From positions 1-6,314 of the forward strand of contig CAMWQH010000037.1 of NCBI GenBank assembly GCA_947176435.1: 6,314 nucleotides of DNA. Reading direction: 5' to 3'. Made by a program: the position numbers and the translations under genes. The notes beneath the pieces are model-generated. The model saw only the letters and a program-made list of their open reading frames with translations. It had not been told where the DNA came from and did no database searches. This DNA is from an uncultured Mycoplasmataceae bacterium. Lineage in GTDB: Bacteria; Bacillota_I; Bacilli_A; Mycoplasmatales; Mycoplasmoidaceae. Numbering within the stretch: position 1 is the stretch's first letter; every line of letters begins with the position of its first letter. This document shows positions 1 to 6,314 of the stretch, piece by piece.

Positions 1-1551
<1,551 letters not shown>

Positions 1552-1565
1552 ATTAATTCCAATTA

Positions 1566-1571
1566 ATTATA
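1566..1571 (-). promoter_or_regulatory. Possible -10 element for the methyltransferase gene
   Basis: TATAAT occurs in the short AT-rich gap between the broken upstream gene and the methyltransferase GTG start, 14 bases before that start. No -35 at standard spacing was found; mycoplasma promoters often lack one. In DNA this AT-rich a chance match is easy, so this is only a candidate for transcription independent of the ftsZ operon. Confidence 0.25.
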
Positions 1572-1585
1572 TAAAATATTTTTAT

Positions 1586-2232
1586 TTATTTTTTTTCAAA
1601 CAAGAAAGAAATAAACTCAAAAATTACACAATGGAAATCTATATCTTTTGACAATTTAGAATAATTTTTTTGATAATCTATATTCCTAAATAGATTTATT
1701 AAGTTAATAAATTCTTCTTTTGTATCCTCATATTTTGTTGAAAAAAATAAATTTTTCATTTCTTTTTCCATTAGATTTCAGCTTGCATCTGAATGTTGAA
1801 AACCATATTCATCCTCACTGTAATTATGTAAAGAAAAAGAAAGAACAGATTTTATAAGTATTTTATGTTTACAAGGAATGAACAAATCACTTAAAAAGAA
1901 TTTTAAAACTTTGTATCATTTAAATATTTAATCACTTCTTTGTATTTTTCAACATTACTTAGTATTTCTTTCATCAAACGAATTACATCTCTCATAGTGA
2001 TACAAAATTCGTTTCAAAAAAATAAAGTGAATTTGTGTTGAGTAAGAATAATAGCTGTACTTGAGTTTAAATCTGATGATTTAATTTTTGAACTTAAATT
2101 AATTCAAAATTCTGGAAATAAATATACATATTTACATGCTTCAATGCATCTAAATATAGAATCATCTAAAGAATTTTTTCCATCATTTAATAAGCAATCT
2201 TTGTATTGCCTTTGTTTTTTGGTTTTACCCAT
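1586..2232 (-). pseudogene. Unrecognised accessory gene broken by a frameshift
   Basis: The first part starts at ATG 2232, overlapping the ftsZ stop codon by one base (TAATG). It gives 109 residues (MGKTKKQRQYKDCLLNDG...), including two UGA-Trp, to a TAA at 1905-1903. A different frame then stays open to a TAA at 1588-1586, encoding KFFLSDLFIPCKHK, then SEDEYGFQHSDASWNLMEKE and a C-terminus FISFLFEKK. Adding one T to the GTTTTAAAA run near 1908-1901 would fuse both into a 215-residue protein, which makes a single-base deletion (or read error) the simplest explanation. I do not recognise the family and saw no clear nuclease PD-(D/E)XK motif. Its position just before a methyltransferase makes a restriction-modification partner conceivable, but that is inference from context only. 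Two separate small genes are also possible, the second from ATG 1771. Confidence 0.5.
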
Positions 2233-3659
2233 TAATTATTTTTTATCTCTTTTTCACTCGGAACAGCAATAGCTGTTGTTCTTAATACTCCAGTCATTGC
2301 TTTAGTGATGATATCAACACATTCATCAGAGTTTAAATAGTTATTAGGTTCTTCTTCGATTGTGTTGTCTTCATCAAAGTTAAATCTTTCTTTATTAATA
2401 AAAGTCTTGTGAGTGTTACCACTAGTTTTATATTGATCTAAAGTGTTATCTTCTTTAACTTCAACTTTAGTTGAAGGAATTTCATTACCAAATTCAATCT
2501 TAGATTCTTGTTCATTATTAATCTTAGTGAAACTAATAACTTCGTCTTCTAAATTAGATTCATCAGATGAAGAATCTTCTTTAGTAGAGATTAAGAACGA
2601 AACTCTAATATTCTTTAAGTTAGTGTAATCTACACCGGCAACTACTGATAATTCATTATTAGATGAAAGACCTTTAAAAATCGTTCTTACATCGCTAATG
2701 ATTGTTGGAGGAGTAGATTCATTAATCTTTAAGTTAACAATAACTTCTTGAGCGTTATCTAACTTAATATCAGTATATGAAGCATCAATACATTTACTAA
2801 TCTTATTCTTTAAGTTAGTTAAAGAATAATCTTGGTCTAAGTTAAAAGCGTTAGCATTAAATACCGGACATTTAACAAAGAAGTTTTTAAGATCAGCAAA
2901 GTCAATATTCATTTCAGTTGCATTATTGATCATGTCTGCTACTTCACCAATAATAGTAGTTACTTGCTCATTAGCTTTTTCAAAAGCTCTCATGAACGAA
3001 ATATCCATACCACTGTTCTTAATGATTAAATCATTACTAATAGTAGTAATACTATTAACTTGTTTCTTTAGTTCTTTTAAGTTATTAAGAGCATTAGTGT
3101 AGATGGTATTACCTTCAGCAGTAATTGATGGTAAGTTTACAACTGCTACTGTTAAGATTCCCATTTCTTTTGCAATCTTAGCAATTTCAGGAGTAGCTCC
3201 ACTTCCCGTTCCTTTACCTAGCCCTGCAACTAAGAATAATAAATCAGTGCCTTGTAATACTTGTTTAATTGCATCTCTATCTTCTTCTACAGAAGTTTTA
3301 CCAATTAGTGGGTCTCCTCCACTACCTGCTCCTCTTAATAATGTTTTACCTAAAAGGTAAACATTAGAAAGATTAGAAATTTTTCTTAAAGAGGTAACAT
3401 CAGTATTAAGAGCATAGATTTGAACATTATCAGCTCATACGCGAGCTTCTTTCATGTATTTAATTACATTACATCCAGCTCCTCCGATACCAAATACTTT
3501 AATGTTAAAGTTACCAACATTTTCATCTATACCATCAAGGTTGTTTAAAAACTTATCTTTTAATGGATTAACATTAAAATTAGCTTCAAACTTTGGTTTG
3601 TTTGAATCTTGTTCGTTAGTTTCTACCTTGTTAATTATCTTGTTTAGTAAATTTTCCAT
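2232..3659 (-). CDS. ftsZ: Cell division GTPase FtsZ (475 aa, with long N- and C-terminal extensions)
   Basis: FtsZ is the tubulin-like GTPase that polymerises into the division ring at the inner face of the membrane. Visible features in order: an N-terminal extension of about 50 residues; GIGGAGCNVIKYM (57-69, T1 loop); ALNTD (83-87); LLRGAGSGGDPLIGK (107-121, T3); GLGKGTGSGATPEIA (146-160, T4 tubulin/FtsZ signature); VVNLPSITAEGN (T5); ISND (T6); and MNIDFAD (250-256, T7 catalytic loop with the acidic residues kept). One UGA at 3437-3435 encodes Trp75. The globular domain ends near residue 360. A tail of about 115 residues, rich in Asp/Glu/Asn/Ser, follows, with a hydrophobic stretch around 446-466. 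Oddities are Lys149 in a signature that is normally GGGTGTG, and the length, since FtsZ is usually about 370-400 residues. AGGAGG five bases upstream fixes the start; the ftsA stop is one base away. Confidence 0.95.
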
Positions 3660-3660
3660 A

Positions 3661-4926
3661 TTATCCTCCTAACTTAGCAGCTCACTTAGTAGTGATTACT
3701 CCAACTTTAAGTAAAATTTCTTTCTTCAATTGATCATTAAATGTATTTTGAGATACATAAGGATCAACTGAATATTTAACGTAATTCTTAGCTTTTTGAG
3801 TAGCATTAGTGTAGTCAACTGCACCTAACATTGCACTTAAATTCTTATCTTCGATACCAATAATATTGTTATCAAAAGTTTTAAATTGCGGGTTAACTAA
3901 TTGACCTAAGAACTTATTAGCCATGTTATTAGCATTAATGTACATATTGTCATAAGACAATTGAATTCTTGATAAGATGTTGTTAATTCTATTGTTGATT
4001 AATTCAATAAACTTCTTATTAGTGTAATTAATGTAACTGATAAACGCACCAGCAGTTGCTACTTTTAAGTTTAAGAAGTCTTCTTTATGAATATTAACTA
4101 TTGATACGTTAGTATCAACTAGTTTAATAGCATCTAATGAATCAATAATTGGAATTAAGTTTTGTCCTTCAGGAATAGAGAATTGGTGTTTAACCTTATC
4201 AACCATTCAATTACTTCCAGTATCAATCTTTTCAAAGTAAACTAAGTTGTTGTTAGTATCATAGAAATTGATAGTGGAACTATCACTCTTAACATCAATT
4301 ACTAAATTTCTCTTGTGGTATTCATTAACTCTTTCAAGGCATCCAGAGAAACAAATTTGGTTATTAATAATACCTAGACAACTTACTTTACATTCAGCAG
4401 CTAGATCTTTAAATCTCTTGTACATTTCTGCATTAGTTACATAAGCTACATATTCAAAGTTAAGCATTCTTCCTTTTTTACCATAAGGAAAACTAGATAA
4501 ATTATGACCATCTAATGTTCATAATTCAGGATGAACATTAATGATTCTTTCATTTGTAACTGCATCTAGGAAATCAACTTTATTTACAAATGATAAATAA
4601 TCATTTTGATCTAATTCTTTAGATTCATTTAATTCAAAATCTTTAGAGATGTTCTTAACAACTCTAACAGGTAAATAGCTTACATTAATAATGTAACGTT
4701 TAACAATTACTCCAATGAACTCGTCAGCTTTAGTTAATAACTCTAATAATTTTTCTTTTAACAAATCTTTGTTGATAAATTCAAGTTTATCATTTAGATA
4801 GTTAATATCTAGATAATCAAAGAATAAACAGTTAATCTTACCATTAATAGCTTTTTCCACTACTAACACATTAACTCTAGATCTATTAAAAGAGATTACT
4901 CCATAAACATTCTTTAGGTTATACAT
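3661..4926 (-). CDS. ftsA: Divergent FtsA-like cell division protein (421 aa)
   Basis: FtsA is an actin-fold protein that anchors FtsZ filaments to the membrane. This 421-residue gene has the usual FtsA length and its usual position between rsmH and ftsZ. Residues 129-140 (IINVHPELWTLDG region), followed by PYGKKGRMLNFEYVAYVTN, match the FtsA 1C-domain pattern VLPQEY.LDGQ...P.GM.G..LE...H..T. The actin-superfamily nucleotide signatures are eroded. The N-terminal phosphate-1 region reads YGVISFNRSRVNVLVVE rather than IDxGSSK. Phosphate-2 reads DVKSDSS (211-217) rather than DxGGGTT, and no GG(G/S) adenosine motif is seen near INANNMANKF. Trp136, Trp240 and Trp415 are all UGA, so the standard code would split the gene in three. 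The start ATG overlaps the rsmH stop (TAATG), with AGGAGG eight bases upstream. The family call rests on context plus partial similarity; it may be annotated as hypothetical in relatives. Confidence 0.72.
3665..3670 (-). promoter_or_regulatory. Ribosome binding site of ftsZ
   Basis: AGGAGG lies five bases before the ftsZ ATG and within the last codons of the upstream ftsA-like gene (...KLGG then TAA). It decides the ftsZ start and couples the two genes tightly. Confidence 0.85.
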
Positions 4927-5852
4927 TAGTTCATCCTCCTAATTGCTCTTAACTTAGCACTACGTGCTCGGTTATTGTTAGCAATTTCATTTTCAGTTGG
5001 AACAATTGGTTTACGAGTTAATAACTCATAATCAGTATTTGAATTCATTATTGGGACTTCTTTAGGAATGTGAGTCACAATAATATCATTAAAGAATTGT
5101 TTTACAATTCTATCTTCTAAAGAATGGAAAGTAATGATTACTAGTCTTCCATCTTTATTTAAGAATTCAACACTATCAGTTAACAATTGTTTTAAGTTAT
5201 CTAATTCATGGTTAACTTCAATTCTTAAAGCTTGGAAGTAAACACGTGCAGGGTGTTTAGATTTAAATAAATCTTTTTTGTTTACATTATTCTTAATAAT
5301 GTCAACTAATTGACCTGTAGTTTCAATCGGTTTTATTTTTCTTTCGTTAACAATCGCATTAACTACATTTCTAGGATTATTAACTTCACCATAAGTTCTG
5401 AATACTCTAGTTAATTCCTTAGGTTCATAACTATTAATAACCATATATGCATCCAATTGATCATTTTGATCCATTCTCATGTCTAGTCTTGCATCAAAAT
5501 GATAACTAAATCCTCTGTTTGCATCATCAAACATTGGTGATGAAACACCAAGATCAGCAATAATTCCGTCAACTTTATTAATATCTAATGAATTTAAGAT
5601 AGTTTTAATATCTTTAAAATTACGGTTAACTAAAATAACGTTTTTCTTATCTTTAAATTCGTTAGATAAATACTTAAAAGCATCAGAGTCCATATCTAAG
5701 CAAATAATTTTGCCTTGACTATTTAAGCAAGACAAAATTTTGTTTGTGTGGCCACCTCTTCCGCAAGTGCAATCTACATAGATACCATTTGGTTTTATGT
5801 TTAGCATCTTGATTGCTTCATTTAGCAATACTGGATTGTGAAGATTATTCAT
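4926..5852 (-). CDS. rsmH: 16S rRNA (cytosine-1402-N4) methyltransferase RsmH (MraW), 308 aa
   Basis: RsmH methylates N4 of C1402 in the ribosomal P site of 16S rRNA, using S-adenosylmethionine, and helps tune start codon selection and decoding. Hallmarks visible: HNPVLLNEAI (residues 5-14) at the N-terminus; the SAM-binding motif VDCTCGRGGHT (26-36); CLDMDSDA (51-58); ADLGVSSPMFDDANRGFSY (99-117) followed by DARLDMRMD; ITFHSLEDRIVK near residue 260; and the C-terminal NNRARSAKLRAIRR. The length of 308 residues is typical and no key motif is missing. The ATG at 5852, with GGAG seven bases upstream, gives the conserved MNNLHNPVLL start and overlaps the mraZ end by 8 bases. The same frame is open further upstream (to 5966), but that stretch lies within mraZ and is not conserved-looking. 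No UGA codon occurs inside. Confidence 0.97.
   Translation of the reverse strand: MNNLHNPVLLNEAIKMLNIKPNGIYVDCTCGRGGHTNKILSCLNSQGKIICLDMDSDAFKYLSNEFKDKKNVILVNRNFKDIKTILNSLDINKVDGIIADLGVSSPMFDDANRGFSYHFDARLDMRMDQNDQLDAYMVINSYEPKELTRVFRTYGEVNNPRNVVNAIVNERKIKPIETTGQLVDIIKNNVNKKDLFKSKHPARVYFQALRIEVNHELDNLKQLLTDSVEFLNKDGRLVIITFHSLEDRIVKQFFNDIIVTHIPKEVPIMNSNTDYELLTRKPIVPTENEIANNNRARSAKLRAIRRMN
4935..4940 (-). promoter_or_regulatory. Ribosome binding site of the ftsA-like gene
   Basis: AGGAGG lies eight bases before the ATG at 4926. It doubles as the two Arg codons before the C-terminal Met-Asn of rsmH, so termination of rsmH and initiation of ftsA occur at the same spot. Confidence 0.85.
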
Positions 5853-6279
5853 TGTCTTTCTCCAGTCTTTCAGCAATCGCTTCATAAGTTTTATCTGTTT
5901 CAGACTTAAACTTGTTGTAAGTTTGTTCATCTCAGATTTCAATCTTATTACCAATTCCGATAACAACTACAGATGAACCAATGTTTGCTTCTTTTAACAA
6001 ATTAGCAGGAATCAAAATTCTTCTAGCTTTATCTAATTCAACGTTTGCAGCATTTGCTAACAATTGTCTAATTACGATTCTTGAATCTTTCTTAGTTTGA
6101 GTTAAGTTCATTAATTTGTTAGCATATGTTTCAAAACTGTTTGAACTTCTTATTTCAAGGCAACCATCAAAGCCTTTTGAAATAACAATTTCATTTCCTA
6201 GGGAACTTGCAAATTTAGCAGGCATTGATAGCCTGTTCTTTGCATCTATGTTATGGAAATAAGTTCCTAGAAATATCAT
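5845..6279 (-). CDS. mraZ: Transcriptional regulator MraZ (144 aa)
   Basis: MraZ is a DNA-binding protein with two SpoVT-AbrB-type domains that controls its own dcw operon. It acts as a repressor in Escherichia coli and has been reported as an activator in Mycoplasma gallisepticum. The sequence opens MIFLGTYFHNIDAKNRLSMP, with the first DNA-binding motif DAKNRLSMPAKF (12-23) and the second DKARRILIPANLL (83-95). Length is typical. A UGA at 5934-5932 encodes Trp in KIEIWDEQTY; under the standard code the protein would lose its last 29 residues. The start is the ATG at 6279, because the family begins M-(I/L)-x-LG-(T/E)-Y. An in-frame GTG at 6297 lies within an operator box and is rejected. It is the first gene of the operon here and overlaps rsmH by 8 bases. 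Confidence 0.95.
5860..5863 (-). promoter_or_regulatory. Ribosome binding site of rsmH
   Basis: GGAG lies seven bases before the ATG at 5852, inside the 3' end of mraZ. It supports the short rsmH start over the longer in-frame extension. Confidence 0.7.
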
Positions 6280-6283
6280 TTTT

Positions 6284-6310
6284 CCACTTTCTCCCACTTT
6301 GTAACATTTT
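6284..6310 (-). promoter_or_regulatory. MraZ operator: tandem AAAGTGG boxes in front of mraZ
   Basis: Two perfect AAAGTGG heptamers (6300-6294 and 6290-6284) are separated by GAG, and a degenerate AAAATGT (6310-6304) sits one further 10-bp step upstream. This matches the AAAGTG(T/G) direct repeats with 3-base spacers reported as the MraZ binding site in Mycoplasma gallisepticum. The last box ends only four bases before the mraZ ATG, and the GGGAG between the boxes is the only Shine-Dalgarno-like sequence available to mraZ. Further boxes or the promoter may lie beyond the right edge. Confidence 0.85.
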
Positions 6311-6314
6311 TTAT

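Noticed and set aside
2443..2628. Plus-strand ORF of 61 codons
   Set aside because: It lies wholly opposite ftsZ coding sequence, has low-complexity Ser/Leu content and no ribosome binding site; it is an antisense shadow.
3103..3672. Two plus-strand ORFs (3103-3360 and 3454-3672) opposite the ftsZ GTPase domain
   Set aside because: They are mirror frames of conserved ftsZ codons, with proline/leucine-rich products and no family resemblance.
5853..5966. Longer rsmH start adding 38 residues
   Set aside because: The stretch is the other frame of mraZ, while the ATG at 5852 has GGAG in place and gives the conserved family N-terminus.
6280..6297. GTG start six codons upstream of the mraZ ATG
   Set aside because: The GTG is part of an AAAGTGG operator box and the MraZ family begins at the later ATG (MIFLGTY).

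Overview
The window comes from an AT-rich mollicute (Mycoplasma sensu lato). Five reading frames on the minus strand stay open only if UGA is read as tryptophan. For example, the ftsA-like gene carries three in-frame UGA codons and ftsZ and mraZ carry one each, all inside conserved or continuous protein sequence. I cannot name the species from sequence alone. The four-gene division cluster mraZ-rsmH-ftsA-ftsZ is typical of the Mycoplasma pneumoniae relatives and allied lineages.

All supported genes are on the minus strand, so transcription runs from high to low coordinates. At 6279-2232 lies a compact dcw (division/cell wall) operon: mraZ (transcriptional regulator), rsmH/mraW (16S rRNA m4C1402 methyltransferase), a very divergent ftsA-like gene, and ftsZ. 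The genes overlap or nearly touch (8-nt overlap, 1-nt TAATG overlap, 1-nt gap). Strong AGGAGG ribosome binding sites precede ftsA and ftsZ. Just upstream of mraZ are two perfect AAAGTGG boxes plus a degenerate third, at exactly 10-bp spacing, matching the MraZ operator described in mollicutes.

Directly downstream of ftsZ, and joined to it by another TAATG stop/start overlap, is an accessory segment (2232-1). It holds first an unrecognised gene broken by a frameshift (2232-1586). A large N6-adenine DNA methyltransferase follows (1551 to beyond the left edge). Methyltransferase motif I and the NPPY motif IV lie in different reading frames, and the switch between them is a pure (GA)13 tract at 816-791. 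Adding one GA unit would fuse the two halves, so this looks like a phase-variable methyltransferase caught in the OFF state. This is the most interesting element of the window: a candidate phasevarion-type switch placed behind the cell division operon.

The division proteins are themselves odd. The FtsA-like protein has lost the glycine-rich nucleotide-binding signatures of the actin fold. FtsZ has a lysine inside its GTP-binding signature, a long N-terminal extension and a roughly 115-residue acidic C-terminal tail. No rRNA, tRNA, CRISPR array, insertion sequence or convincing terminator was seen.
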